A stretch of 64,000 bases of DNA from Marinobacter adhaerens HP15 (GTDB lineage: Bacteria > Pseudomonadota > Gammaproteobacteria > Pseudomonadales > Oleiphilaceae): the NCBI RefSeq assembly GCF_000166295.1, contig NC_017506.1, positions 1,488,001-1,552,000 on the forward strand. Direction: 5' to 3'. Each line of letters opens with the position of its first letter. Positions within the stretch are counted from its first letter, which is position 1. Positions 53,333 through 62,609 of the stretch are shown piece after piece. The notes beneath the pieces are model-generated. The model did not search any database. It had not been told where the DNA came from and saw only the letters and a program-made list of their open reading frames with translations. The translations under genes were made by a program, and so were the position numbers.

Positions 53333-53644
53333 TCAGAAACGGATCCTGCCAATGAGCATGTCGCGGAACATGACCCAGTCACCCATAAGGCTGTACAGTG
53401 GATATTTGAAGGTAGCGGGGCGATTTTTTTCAAACTTGAAATGACCAACCCACGCAAAGCCATAGCCTATAACCGGCAAGGCCAGAAGCCACAACAGCTT
53501 GCCTGAAGTCAGAGCCCATACGGCGACTATCAGGACCAGGAGACTTCCAGCGAAATGCAAGCGGCGACAGGTGACGTCGCTGTGCTCTTCGAGGTAGTAC
53601 GGATAGAATTCGGAAAAGTTATTGAAGGATTGCTGGTTGCTCAT
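53333..53644 (-). CDS. DUF962/Mpo1-like membrane protein
   Basis: 103 residues from ATG at 53644; a TTG at 53659 is the only earlier option. FSEFYPYYLEEHSDVTCRRLHFAGS is the conserved start (Mpo1 type), followed by two hydrophobic segments and GYGFAWVGHFKFEKNRPATF with the conserved His. Mpo1 in yeast is an Fe-dependent dioxygenase of 2-hydroxy fatty acids. Upstream of the cyclase gene, with the stop adjoining its start. Confidence 0.85.
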   Translation of the reverse strand: MSNQQSFNNFSEFYPYYLEEHSDVTCRRLHFAGSLLVLIVAVWALTSGKLLWLLALPVIGYGFAWVGHFKFEKNRPATFKYPLYSLMGDWVMFRDMLIGRIRF

Positions 53645-53799
53645 TGTGTTGCCACTCAACGTTGTACGACCGCGTCATTTATAATTGTTGGTAGACCCGA
53701 CTACGACTAAAGGTTAACAGCATTACGTAGAACCCACAATTCACAGCCATGAATTGTGTTCGTACCCATATTTCAACAGTCTTTAAACAGCGAGCAGAT

Positions 53800-54351
53800 A
53801 TGACCGCAGTTACCGATTTCCTCCTGAACCGCTCCTCTGAACCGAGGCTGGAATCACCCGCGCCGGATTCGACAACCCTCGAAAGGGCCTTTTCCTGCGC
53901 GGCGCGTGCACCGGACCATGCACTGCTCAGGCCCTGGCGCTATCTGGTGATCGAGGGTAAAGGCCTTGAAGCCCTGGGAGAGCTGTTTGCGTCCACCTGT
54001 GCCAATAACAGCGATGAGAAAGAAATCGAGAAGCTCCGGCGTGCCCCCCTTCGCGCACCCATGGTCATAGTTGGTATCGCGTCGCCCAGGACGCATCCCA
54101 AAGTACCGGAAATCGAGCAGGTCATGTCGGCAGCTGCCGGCATGAGTTTTGTTGAGCTTGCCCTTCAGGATGCCGGTTTCGGCGTGATGTGGAGAACAGG
54201 CGGCGTTGCCTACCACTCCTCGGTTCACCAGGGGTTGGGCCTGGAAGAGCATGAACAGATTGTTGGCTTTCTCTACACCGGTACGGTCTCGGCATCCAAG
54301 CCGTCTGTGCCCAGACCGGCGGTGGACGAGTTTGTGAGTCATTGGCCCTGA
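53800..54351 (+). CDS. Nitroreductase family protein (YdjA-like)
   Basis: 183 residues from ATG at 53800. FMN-binding nitroreductase features: FSCAARAPDHALLRPWRYLVIEG at the N-terminus, SAAAGMSFVELALQDAGFGVMWRTGG and GFLYTGT near the C-terminus. The short single-domain form resembles YdjA. Reduces nitro compounds or quinones using NAD(P)H; the physiological substrate is unknown. Confidence 0.87.
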   Translation: MTAVTDFLLNRSSEPRLESPAPDSTTLERAFSCAARAPDHALLRPWRYLVIEGKGLEALGELFASTCANNSDEKEIEKLRRAPLRAPMVIVGIASPRTHPKVPEIEQVMSAAAGMSFVELALQDAGFGVMWRTGGVAYHSSVHQGLGLEEHEQIVGFLYTGTVSASKPSVPRPAVDEFVSHWP

Positions 54352-54365
54352 GACCTTGTTGAATA

Positions 54366-54385
54366 CCCCCGGCTTCTGCCGGGGG
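54366..54385 (+). terminator. Hairpin after the nitroreductase gene
   Basis: CCCCCGGC pairs with GCCGGGGG around TTCT, 14 bp after the stop. No T-tract follows, so termination is likely but incomplete. Confidence 0.6.
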
Positions 54386-54505
54386 AAGCAGCTTGCCGCT
54401 TTTTCTTGCCCTCTTCCTTTCTCCTTTCCCGTAACCGCTACTCGGATTCTCTGCAGGGCCTGCCAACACTGGGTTTCCTGACAAATTAACACCTGACCAT
54501 AATTC

Positions 54506-54521
54506 TGGCATTCAGCTTGCT
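54506..54521 (+). promoter_or_regulatory. Sigma-54 promoter of flgBCDE
   Basis: TGGCATTCAGCTTGCT fits the sigma-54 consensus TGGCAY-N5-TTGCW, with GG and GC in the right register. It ends about 70 bp upstream of flgB. Sigma-54 (RpoN) control of flgB operons is known in Pseudomonas. Confidence 0.85.
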
Positions 54522-54589
54522 TTAGTCCTGTCAAAGAGCACAGCCGGCAAAAACAGCTCGGCATACCAGTGCAGTTTTCGGGAGGCAAC

Positions 54590-54988
54590 ATGGCAATTAC
54601 GTTTGATTCGGCTCTGGGCATTCATCAACACGCGGTTGAAGCGCGTGTTAAACGCGCCGAAGTGCTGGCAAACAACCTGGCGAACGCCGACACCCCGGGT
54701 TTCAAAGCGCGGGATCTGGATTTCCAGGCAATGATGCAGAAGGCCCAGGAGCAGGTCAGCGGATTCCAGATGGCCAAAACCCATGACGCGCACATGGATA
54801 CCTCGCCATCGGCGTCGGAAAGCGATTTGATGTATCGGGTTCCCCATCAGCCGTCGGTTGACGGCAATACGGTAGACGCCCAGCAGGAGCAGACCCGGTT
54901 TATGCGCAACGCCATGGATTTCCAGGCCAGCTTCCAGTTTTTGAACAGCAAGTTCAGCGGTTTGACCAAAGCCCTCAAGGGCGAATAA
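54590..54988 (+). CDS. flgB: Flagellar basal-body rod protein FlgB
   Basis: 132 residues from ATG at 54590 with GGAGG at the ideal distance. The rod-protein signature VLANNLANADTPGFKARDLDF is present. FlgB is the proximal rod protein next to the MS ring. First gene of the flagellar run; flgC follows 34 bp on. Confidence 0.96.
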   Translation: MAITFDSALGIHQHAVEARVKRAEVLANNLANADTPGFKARDLDFQAMMQKAQEQVSGFQMAKTHDAHMDTSPSASESDLMYRVPHQPSVDGNTVDAQQEQTRFMRNAMDFQASFQFLNSKFSGLTKALKGE

Positions 54989-55022
54989 GCCGCAGTCACA
55001 GGATTAGCGAAGGAGAATTTTC

Positions 55023-55472
55023 ATGTCACTGGGCAGCATTTTTGACATCGCCGGTTCCGGCATGACCGCGCAATCACTGCGGCTGAATACAACCGCGTCC
55101 AACATTGCCAATGCAGAAACGGCGAGTTCCAGCACGGGGGAAACCTATCGTGCCCGGAAGCCGGTTTTCTCGGCGATTCAGCAGTCTCTGATGAATCCCG
55201 GGCAGGGAGGCTTGCCCATGGCTGCCGATGAGGGGCCAGGTGCCGGCGTGAGGGTTGACGGTATTGTCGAGAGTGATGCGGAGCTTCAGATGCGTTACGA
55301 GCCCCATCACCCGGCGGCCAACGAAGATGGTTATGTCTTCTACCCGAATGTGAATGTGGTCGAAGAGATGGCGGACATGATGTCGTCGTCCAGAAGTTTC
55401 CAGATGAATGTGGATGTCATGAACACAGCCAAGTCCATGATGCAGCGCATTCTGACTCTTGGTCAGCAGTAA
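55023..55472 (+). CDS. flgC: Flagellar basal-body rod protein FlgC
   Basis: 149 residues. N-terminal rod motif (RLNTTASNIANAETASS) and a C-terminal coiled-coil (NVDVMNTAKSMMQRIL). GAAGGAG precedes the start. Forms the proximal rod with FlgB and FlgF. Confidence 0.96.
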   Translation: MSLGSIFDIAGSGMTAQSLRLNTTASNIANAETASSSTGETYRARKPVFSAIQQSLMNPGQGGLPMAADEGPGAGVRVDGIVESDAELQMRYEPHHPAANEDGYVFYPNVNVVEEMADMMSSSRSFQMNVDVMNTAKSMMQRILTLGQQ

Positions 55473-55490
55473 CAGGGTGAGGAGCACAAC

Positions 55491-56168
55491 ATGACTGCAG
55501 TAAATGCAACAGACGCATCGGATGTTCTGAGCCAGTACCAGCTGAAGCAACAGAATGGCGGCCAGGGCACCAGTGAGCTGGGCCGGAACGAATTCATGGA
55601 ATTGATGCTGGCGCAATTGAAAAACCAGAACCCGCTGGAGCCCCAGGAAAACGGCGAGTTTATCTCCCAGCTTGCACAGTTCAGCTCACTGGAGGAGATG
55701 CAAAACCTCTCCGGCACGGTTGAGGATGTGGTTGGGCAGTTCCGATCCACCCAGGCGCTACAAGCGTCGGCCATGGTGGGTAAAACCGTGCTGGCACCTT
55801 CCCAGATCGGGATCCTTGGTGCCGAAGGTGAAATTACCGGAACCATTCAAGTGCCAGCTTCGACAGGTGGGCTCCGCCTGTCTATCGAAGGGCAGAATGG
55901 CGAGCGGGTGCGGCAAATCGACATGGGCAGCAGCCAGGCAGGTGTTGTGTCCTTCCGCTGGGACGGCCAGGACGGTAACGGCAATCCCTTGCCGCCGGGG
56001 CCCTACCGCATTGTGGCAGAAGCCTCCTATCCAGATGGCCCGCAGCAGCTGGGCACTATGGTGAGCGCTAATGTGGACAGCGTATCCCTGGGCCAGGGCG
56101 GCTCGATAACCCTGAATCTTGCAGGCATGGGCTCCATCGCCTTGTCTGACGTGAAACAAATTAACTGA
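55491..56168 (+). CDS. flgD: Flagellar hook assembly protein FlgD
   Basis: 225 residues. N-terminal FlgD signature ELGRNEFMELMLAQLKNQNPLEP and a C-terminal tandem of Tudor/Ig-like parts (FRWDGQDGNGNPLPPGPYRIV). It is the scaffold cap for hook growth and is not part of the finished hook. GTGAGGAG precedes the ATG. Confidence 0.95.
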   Translation: MTAVNATDASDVLSQYQLKQQNGGQGTSELGRNEFMELMLAQLKNQNPLEPQENGEFISQLAQFSSLEEMQNLSGTVEDVVGQFRSTQALQASAMVGKTVLAPSQIGILGAEGEITGTIQVPASTGGLRLSIEGQNGERVRQIDMGSSQAGVVSFRWDGQDGNGNPLPPGPYRIVAEASYPDGPQQLGTMVSANVDSVSLGQGGSITLNLAGMGSIALSDVKQIN

Positions 56169-56195
56169 GACCGGTGAAACACCAAGGGGTGAACC

Positions 56196-58094
56196 ATGGC
56201 ATTTAATACAGGTTTGAGCGGCCTTCGTGCGGCATCGGTGGATCTGGACGTCACCGGCAACAATATTGCAAACGCCAGCACCGTCGGCTTCAAAGGCAGC
56301 AAGGCGCAGTTTGGCGATCTATACGCAAGCGGGTTCCTGAGCGCAGGCACCAACCCGATCGGCGACGGTGTCCGGGTTCAGGACGTTAAGCAGTCTTTTG
56401 GGCAGGGCAACATCAGCTTCACTGACAATGGCCTGGACATGGCGATTGCCGGCGATGGTTTTTTTATCCTGAACAACGGCGGCGAGATTCGTTATTCCCG
56501 CGCAGGACAGTTCGGCATTGATAAGGAAGGCTATGTAACGAACAATCAGAATATGCGGGTACAGGGATACACCGCGGACGAGGACGGCAACTTGTCTGGC
56601 ATCCGGGGAGATTTGCAGATTGCAACAGACAACCTGGCTCCGAGAAGGACGACAAACCTCGACTCCGATCTGAATCTTGATTCCAGGGAGTCCGTGCTGG
56701 AAACCCGTGTTCGGGATGTCGGGCCTCTCACTCTTGCTTCCATACAGGGCGAGAGCTTTGATGTGCAGTATTCGGACGGCTCGCCTGCCTTCAATGTGAA
56801 TATTGACCCTGCAGCCAGTGCCCGTGAAGCGGCCTCCACTATAAACGATGCGCCTGGATTGAGTGCTTCGGCCACGACGACAGCGACTTTCGACGGCACG
56901 CCGGCTCTTGATGACGCCTTCATCTCCGGCGCCAGTTCGTTTTCATTCAGCCTCGATATCAATGGTTCGCCGCTGACCCTGGACACGTCAAATATCAATT
57001 CCCTGCAGGATCTGGTTGATTCAATCAACAACTCCAGCGAGACCGCAATTTCCGCCTCGATTGTCACCGGAGGCGGGGGCAGCGATGTTCTGCGAGTGAT
57101 TCATAACCAGGGTGAGACGCTCGACTTTACCTTTGCCGATGGCAATGGCAACGGCGATACCGGCACCGTCGAAGGTGATGTCAACGTGACTGCGGACCGG
57201 TCGGTGGCGGGAATCACATCAACCACCGCTGACAATGATTTTGAGGTTGCGTTCAACGCGTCACCAATCCGCGTCACCAATCAATTCAATCCGCTGGATC
57301 AGCGTACCTATAACCACGCTACATCCACCACGATCTACGACAGCCTGGGTAATTCCCACGAACTCACACAGTTCTTTGTGAAGAATCCGTCCCCAGGCAA
57401 TGGTGTCGGGGTGAGCGAATGGTCGGTGTATGCCCAGATTGATGGCGAGTTTGTTGGTGGCACCGACGTGACCCCCTACACTGCAAGATTCGATCAGGAC
57501 GGTGCTCTTCAGTCGATCGATGGCGACCCCAGTGGCGAAATCGTTATTGATGACTGGATACCCAAAGACAGCGACGGCCAGCCAAATGGGGCGGATGGCC
57601 CTCCTGCTGCCGGCGAGGTGGTAGTAACACCCATTCCTGAGCCACCGACAACATCGGCTTTTGTGATCAATCTCAGTGGCACAACGCAATATGGCGCTGC
57701 GTTTGGCGTGAACGACCAACAGCAGAATGGCTATACCACTGGCCGGCTCTCTGGACTGGACGTATCGGATCAAGGTGTTCTGTTTGCCCGATACACCAAC
57801 GGCCAATCCCAGGCTCTGGGCCAGGTCGCGTTGGCCTCGTTCAATAACACCAACGGTCTGTCTCCCGTAGGCGATACGTCCTGGGTGGAAACGTTCGAAT
57901 CCGGTCAGCCGATCATTGGTGCCCCGGATACCGGCACGCTGGGCTCTATCAAGGCCAGCTCGGTGGAGGAGTCCAACGTGGACTTGTCGGCGGAACTGGT
58001 TAACCTGATCATCGCCCAGCGGAACTATCAGGCCAACGCCAAGACCATTGAAACCTCCGATGCGGTCACCCAGACCATCATCAACCTCCGTTAA
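56196..58094 (+). CDS. flgE: Flagellar hook protein FlgE
   Basis: 632 residues, longer than the about 400-residue enteric form. N-terminal motif (LDVTGNNIANASTVGFKGSKAQFGDLY) and C-terminal motif (SSVEESNVDLSAELVNLIIAQRNYQANAKTIE) are conserved. The centre (about residues 180-360) is enriched in Ser, Asp and Thr and carries inserted surface domains. It polymerises into the hook. Last gene of the flgBCDE unit. Confidence 0.96.
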   Translation: MAFNTGLSGLRAASVDLDVTGNNIANASTVGFKGSKAQFGDLYASGFLSAGTNPIGDGVRVQDVKQSFGQGNISFTDNGLDMAIAGDGFFILNNGGEIRYSRAGQFGIDKEGYVTNNQNMRVQGYTADEDGNLSGIRGDLQIATDNLAPRRTTNLDSDLNLDSRESVLETRVRDVGPLTLASIQGESFDVQYSDGSPAFNVNIDPAASAREAASTINDAPGLSASATTTATFDGTPALDDAFISGASSFSFSLDINGSPLTLDTSNINSLQDLVDSINNSSETAISASIVTGGGGSDVLRVIHNQGETLDFTFADGNGNGDTGTVEGDVNVTADRSVAGITSTTADNDFEVAFNASPIRVTNQFNPLDQRTYNHATSTTIYDSLGNSHELTQFFVKNPSPGNGVGVSEWSVYAQIDGEFVGGTDVTPYTARFDQDGALQSIDGDPSGEIVIDDWIPKDSDGQPNGADGPPAAGEVVVTPIPEPPTTSAFVINLSGTTQYGAAFGVNDQQQNGYTTGRLSGLDVSDQGVLFARYTNGQSQALGQVALASFNNTNGLSPVGDTSWVETFESGQPIIGAPDTGTLGSIKASSVEESNVDLSAELVNLIIAQRNYQANAKTIETSDAVTQTIINLR

Positions 58095-58113
58095 TCCCGC
58101 ATTTTAGCGAAAA

Positions 58114-58129
58114 TGGCATGACTCCTGCA
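58114..58129 (+). promoter_or_regulatory. Sigma-54-like promoter of flgFGHIJK
   Basis: TGGCATGACTCCTGCA has the GG and GC of a sigma-54 promoter at the correct register; CTGCA replaces TTGCA. It lies 20 bp after flgE and about 42 bp before flgF. A separate promoter for the flgF operon agrees with Pseudomonas. Confidence 0.7.
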
Positions 58130-58170
58130 GGAAGACTGGAAACAGTCAAAATTCCGGCAGGAGTTTTCCC

Positions 58171-58923
58171 ATGGACAAAGCCCTCTACATCGGTATGTCT
58201 GGCGCCAAGCAGAATATGCTGGCCCAGCAGGCCCATGCCAATAACCTGGCGAACGTCAGTACCACCGGCTTCAAGAAAGACTTCGCCCAGGCCCGCAGTA
58301 TGCCTGTCTACGGGGAACACCACCCGACTCGTGCCTATGCCATGACAGAGAGGCCCGGCACGGACCTGTCCGCCGGGGCATTGATGGAAACAGGGCGCAA
58401 ACTGGATGTGGCTGTGGAAGGTGAGGGATGGCTTGCCATTCAGAACGATCAGGGCGAGGAAGTCTTCACCCGCAGTGGCAGTCTCCAGGTGGATGTCAAC
58501 GGCCTGGTGCGCCTTGCCAATGGCGAACTGGTGCTTGGCAACGGTGGGCCGGTCGCGCTGCCTCCTTTCGACAATGTCGAGATTGGCGCCGATGGCACTG
58601 TCTCAATTGTTCCTGTCGGTGGGCCACCGGACCAGCTGGTTGAAGTGGACCGGCTGAAGCTGGTCAGCCCGCCGCCGGAAGCCCTCGAGAAAGGTCTTGA
58701 CGGACACATGCGCCGAAAGCCGGATCAGGCTCTGGATGGGCCCGAGCCACCGGATGCAAACCAGCGGGTTGCCTCAGGATTCCTTGAAAGCTCCAACGTA
58801 AACGCGGTGGAAGAGATGATCTCCAACCTCCAGCTGTCCCGGCAATACGAGATGCAGGTGAAGGTAATGACCACCGCGAACGAGAATTCCGAAGCAACGG
58901 CACGGCTGTTGCAGAACCTTTAA
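58171..58923 (+). CDS. flgF: Flagellar basal-body rod protein FlgF
   Basis: 250 residues. N-terminal motif QQAHANNLANVSTTGFKKDFAQARSM, C-terminal SNVNAVEEMISNLQLSRQYEMQVK. CAGGAG precedes the ATG. Forms the proximal rod. Shares fold and motifs with FlgG and FlgE. Confidence 0.95.
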   Translation: MDKALYIGMSGAKQNMLAQQAHANNLANVSTTGFKKDFAQARSMPVYGEHHPTRAYAMTERPGTDLSAGALMETGRKLDVAVEGEGWLAIQNDQGEEVFTRSGSLQVDVNGLVRLANGELVLGNGGPVALPPFDNVEIGADGTVSIVPVGGPPDQLVEVDRLKLVSPPPEALEKGLDGHMRRKPDQALDGPEPPDANQRVASGFLESSNVNAVEEMISNLQLSRQYEMQVKVMTTANENSEATARLLQNL

Positions 58924-59005
58924 GTAACGACTGAACACATTGGCCTGGCGGGCCTGAAGCGGCAAAAAATGGCCGCCTGACAGCCCCCGGCAAGGAGTAA
59001 GCAGC

Positions 59006-59794
59006 ATGCATCCAGCACTATGGGTCAGCAAGACCGGGTTGAGCGCTCAGGACACCAACATGTCCACCATTTCCAACAACCTGGCGAACGTCAACACCAC
59101 TGGCTTCAAGCGGGACAGAGCCGTGTTTCAGGATCTTCTGTACCAGATCAACCGGCAGCCCGGTGGTCTGACAACCCAGAACTCGGAACTGCCTTCCGGC
59201 TTGCAGTTGGGCACTGGTGTGCGGGTTGTGGGTACGGCCAAGCAATTTTCCCAGGGCAACCTGCAGATTACCGAGCAGCCCCTGGATATGGCCATCAATG
59301 GCCGTGGTTTCCTGCAGGTGCAGTTGCCTGATGGCCAGATCGCCTACACCCGCGACGGCCAGTTCCAGCTCAACGCTGATGGCGATGTGGTGAACCCGGA
59401 TGGCTACCCTCTGGAGCCCGCCATCAACGTGCCGGAGAACGCCACCAATATCACTATTGGTAAAGATGGCACCGTGACGGCGGTAACGGACGATCAGGCA
59501 GCACCGGTAAACCTGGGCCAGATTACGTTGGTGGATTTCATCAACCCCCAGGGCCTGCAGGCCATCGGCAACAACCTGTTCAAGGCGACCAACGCCAGTG
59601 GCGATCCTGCAGAAGGTGAACCCGGGCTGGCCGGACTCGGCAGTATCGAGCAGGGCTCCGTGGAGTCGTCCAACGTTGAGGTGGTGGAGGAGCTGGTGAA
59701 CATGATTACCACCCAGCGTGCCTACGAGATGAACTCGAAGGTGGTTTCCACAACCGACCAGATGCTCCAGTTCATCACTCAGAACATCGGCTAA
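59006..59794 (+). CDS. flgG: Flagellar distal rod protein FlgG
   Basis: 262 residues, the standard length. STISNNLANVNTTGFKRDRAVFQDLLYQ at the N-terminus and SSNVEVVEELVNMITTQRAYEMNSKV at the C-terminus. CAAGGAG precedes the start. Builds the distal rod that runs through the P and L rings. Confidence 0.96.
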   Translation: MHPALWVSKTGLSAQDTNMSTISNNLANVNTTGFKRDRAVFQDLLYQINRQPGGLTTQNSELPSGLQLGTGVRVVGTAKQFSQGNLQITEQPLDMAINGRGFLQVQLPDGQIAYTRDGQFQLNADGDVVNPDGYPLEPAINVPENATNITIGKDGTVTAVTDDQAAPVNLGQITLVDFINPQGLQAIGNNLFKATNASGDPAEGEPGLAGLGSIEQGSVESSNVEVVEELVNMITTQRAYEMNSKVVSTTDQMLQFITQNIG

Positions 59795-59813
59795 TGCGGC
59801 CAGAGGTGAGGTC

Positions 59814-60515
59814 ATGAAACTGATGACAACCCATAGGACAGTGCGAAGCGCCAGTACTCTGGTGATTGTGATGCTTCTGATCCTGTTGCAGGGGTGCACA
59901 GCGATGAGTCGCCCGCGGGCAGTTCCGGATGACCCGGAGTTTGCGCCGGTTCGTCCCCAGGCCATGATGCAGCGTGATAGCGCTTCGGGATCTATTTACC
60001 AGGTTTCCCGAAACTACAACTTCTACGGCGATACCGTGGCGTTGAACGTGGGTGATGTGCTGACCGTGAATCTGCAGGAATCCACCAGCGCCAGCAAAAA
60101 TGCCGAGACCAGCATCACCAAGGACAATGAAACGACCTTGCCGAACCCGACCATTCTGGGCAAGGACAACTTTGGGATAAACACGTCGTTCAACCACGAG
60201 CGGGATTTCCAGGGCGCGGCAGAAGCAGATCAGAGCAACAGCCTCGCCGGCAGCATCACGGTTACGGTGACCGAAGTATTGCCGAATGGTGTTCTTCGTA
60301 TTCGTGGCGAGAAATGGCTGTCGTTGACCAATGGTGATGAATACATCCGACTGACGGGTCTGGTACGCCCCCAGGATATCCAGCCTGATAACACGGTGGC
60401 ATCCAATCGCATTGCGGACGCCCGGTTCGCCTATGGAGGCACTGGTGATTTTGACCAGGCAAACCAGATGGGCTGGCTGGCTCGCTTCTTTAACAGTGAG
60501 TGGTGGCCGCTATGA
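59814..60515 (+). CDS. flgH: Flagellar L-ring protein FlgH
   Basis: 233 residues with a lipoprotein signal and lipobox (LILLQGC). The conserved core [28 protein letters not shown] and [24 protein letters not shown] are FlgH. It forms the outer-membrane ring around the rod. Its stop overlaps the flgI start (ATGA at 60512-60515). Confidence 0.95.
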   Translation: MKLMTTHRTVRSASTLVIVMLLILLQGCTAMSRPRAVPDDPEFAPVRPQAMMQRDSASGSIYQVSRNYNFYGDTVALNVGDVLTVNLQESTSASKNAETSITKDNETTLPNPTILGKDNFGINTSFNHERDFQGAAEADQSNSLAGSITVTVTEVLPNGVLRIRGEKWLSLTNGDEYIRLTGLVRPQDIQPDNTVASNRIADARFAYGGTGDFDQANQMGWLARFFNSEWWPL

Positions 60516-61609
60516 GCTTGCGCCGTGTCATTGTCTGGGTTCTTGCCCTGGCTGTGGTTTCTGCCCCGGTTTTGGCAGACCGCCTGAAGGATCTTTCCCG
60601 AATCAAGGGTGTCCGCAACAACCAGTTGGTGGGATATGGCCTGGTGGTTGGTCTTGATGGAACCGGTGACAAGGCGCCGTTTACCAATCAGACCTTCAGG
60701 AACATGATGAACCAGTTCGGCGTGACGCTTCCGGAAGGCGTCAACCCGAATCTTGCCAATGTCGCGGCCGTTACGGTGAGTGCGACATTGCCGCCCTTCG
60801 CCAAAGCGGGGCAGGAAATCGACATTACTGTGTCGTCCATCGGCAACGCCGACAGTCTGCGCGGCGGAACCTTGCTGATGACGTCACTGAAAGGTGCTGA
60901 TGGACAGGTCTATGCCATGGCCCAGGGCAGTCTGGTGGTGGGTGGCTTCGGTGCTCAGGGACAGGACGGTTCCCGAATCACCGTGAACGTTCCCAGCGTT
61001 GGGCGGATTCCCAATGGCGCCACGATTGAGCGGGAGGTGGCTTCGCCATTCAGTCAGGGCGACACCATAACCTTTCATCTGCTGCGCCCGGATTTCACAA
61101 CGGCTCGCAGGGTGGTCGAGGCCGTTAATGATCGTCTCGGCCCGGATATGGCTTATGCCCACGACGCCACGTCGATTTCCGTCCGCGCACCGCGGGACCC
61201 TTCCCAGCGGGTCAGCTTTCTGTCGATTCTCGAAAACATCGAGGTTGATCCGGCTCAGGATGCCGCGAAAGTGGTCATCAACAGCCGTACCGGCACCATC
61301 GTGGTTGGCCAGAATGTTCAGGTCAGTGCGGCAGCCGTTACTCACGGCAATCTGACGGTGACCATTCAGGAAAACCCCAACGTGGAGCAGCCGAATCCCT
61401 TTGCCGGTGGAGACACCGCCATTGAGCAGGATTCCCAGATTGCCATTACCGAGGAGCCGGCACGGATGTTCAAGTTCGGCCCCGCCGTCACCCTGAACGA
61501 GATCGTTCAGGCCGTGAACCAGGTGGGTGCGGCGCCTGGTGATGTCATGGCGGTACTTGAAGCCTTGAAACAGGCCGGTGCACTGCGCGCCGAACTGATC
61601 GTGATCTAG
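60512..61609 (+). CDS. flgI: Flagellar P-ring protein FlgI
   Basis: 365 residues from ATG at 60512, which overlaps the flgH stop; a GTG at 60500 is less likely. Signal peptide ([17 protein letters not shown]). Conserved [31 protein letters not shown] and [20 protein letters not shown]. Forms the periplasmic P ring. Confidence 0.96.
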   Translation: MSLRRVIVWVLALAVVSAPVLADRLKDLSRIKGVRNNQLVGYGLVVGLDGTGDKAPFTNQTFRNMMNQFGVTLPEGVNPNLANVAAVTVSATLPPFAKAGQEIDITVSSIGNADSLRGGTLLMTSLKGADGQVYAMAQGSLVVGGFGAQGQDGSRITVNVPSVGRIPNGATIEREVASPFSQGDTITFHLLRPDFTTARRVVEAVNDRLGPDMAYAHDATSISVRAPRDPSQRVSFLSILENIEVDPAQDAAKVVINSRTGTIVVGQNVQVSAAAVTHGNLTVTIQENPNVEQPNPFAGGDTAIEQDSQIAITEEPARMFKFGPAVTLNEIVQAVNQVGAAPGDVMAVLEALKQAGALRAELIVI

Positions 61610-61617
61610 GTGGCGTG

Positions 61618-62604
61618 ATGCAGGACTACAAGGTTCAACAGGCCCAGGTTTACACCGACTTCAACGGTCTTAATGCGTTGAAGGCCCAGGCTCGCACTGA
61701 TAAGGAGTCCGCTCTTCGAGAGGTGGCGCGCCAGTTCGAGAGCCTGTTCCTGTCTGAAATGCTGAAGTCCATGCGTAAGGCCGGCGATGTCTTTGCTGAG
61801 GGCAACTACCTGAAGAGCAATCAGTCCGAGCTGTACCGGGATATGTTCGACAGCCAGATGAGTCTGACCATGGCTGGGGGCAAGGGCAGTGGCCTTGCGG
61901 AGGCACTGGTCCGGCAGTTGAGCAAACAGATTCCCGGCATGAACGATGAAGGAGGCAGGCTCGCTGGCCACAAGGCGAGTCTTGCGGATTACGACCGAAG
62001 CCTGCCCGCCCTGAATGCCGAGCTACCCGAGCGGGTTCGGGAGGTAACGTCTGTTGCACAGAAAGCGCCTTCAGCAGTGACGTCGACACCGTCGGACTTG
62101 CCGCATCAATTCGAATCTCCGGAGCATTTCGTGGCAGAGCTGCTGCCGGTGGCCGAACGGATTGCCCGGGACTCGGGGATAGACCCGAAACTGATGGTAG
62201 CCCAGGCGGCCCTGGAAACAGGCTGGGGCCGGCATATGATCCGTGGGGAGCAGGGCGAGCCCAGTTTTAACCTCTTCGGCATCAAGGCGGACAGCCGCTG
62301 GCAGGGTGATGCGGTCTCCATTACCACCACGGAATATCGGGAAGGGCTGCCCATGAAAGAGCAGGCCAACTTCCGGGCCTACAGGGATTACGAATCCAGC
62401 TTCCGGGATTATGTCTCTTTCCTGGAATCCAATCCCCGTTACCGGGAGGTCCTGTCGGTAGCAGACCAGCCTGAGGTTTTCGCAGAGAAGCTGCAGGAAG
62501 CCGGCTATGCAACCGACCCCAACTACGGCAACAAGATCCGCCAGATCATGAACCGTGACTCATTGATGACGCTGTCCATGGGCAGTGACGGGATGAAGGA
62601 GTAA
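61618..62604 (+). CDS. flgJ: Flagellar muramidase / rod-capping protein FlgJ
   Basis: 328 residues from ATG at 61618 (GTG at 61615 is the other option). N-terminal rod-binding domain (ARQFESLFLSEMLKSMRKAG) and C-terminal glucosaminidase domain (VAQAALETGWGRHM, NLFGIKADSRW, YRDYESSFRDYVSFL). It opens the peptidoglycan so the rod can grow. The two-domain form is the gammaproteobacterial type. Confidence 0.95.
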   Translation: MQDYKVQQAQVYTDFNGLNALKAQARTDKESALREVARQFESLFLSEMLKSMRKAGDVFAEGNYLKSNQSELYRDMFDSQMSLTMAGGKGSGLAEALVRQLSKQIPGMNDEGGRLAGHKASLADYDRSLPALNAELPERVREVTSVAQKAPSAVTSTPSDLPHQFESPEHFVAELLPVAERIARDSGIDPKLMVAQAALETGWGRHMIRGEQGEPSFNLFGIKADSRWQGDAVSITTTEYREGLPMKEQANFRAYRDYESSFRDYVSFLESNPRYREVLSVADQPEVFAEKLQEAGYATDPNYGNKIRQIMNRDSLMTLSMGSDGMKE

Positions 62605-62609
62605 AGCTT

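Noticed and set aside
59018..59965. Minus-strand 315-codon open frame opposite flgG
   Set aside because: Mirror of a textbook FlgG coding sequence; no domain or start context.
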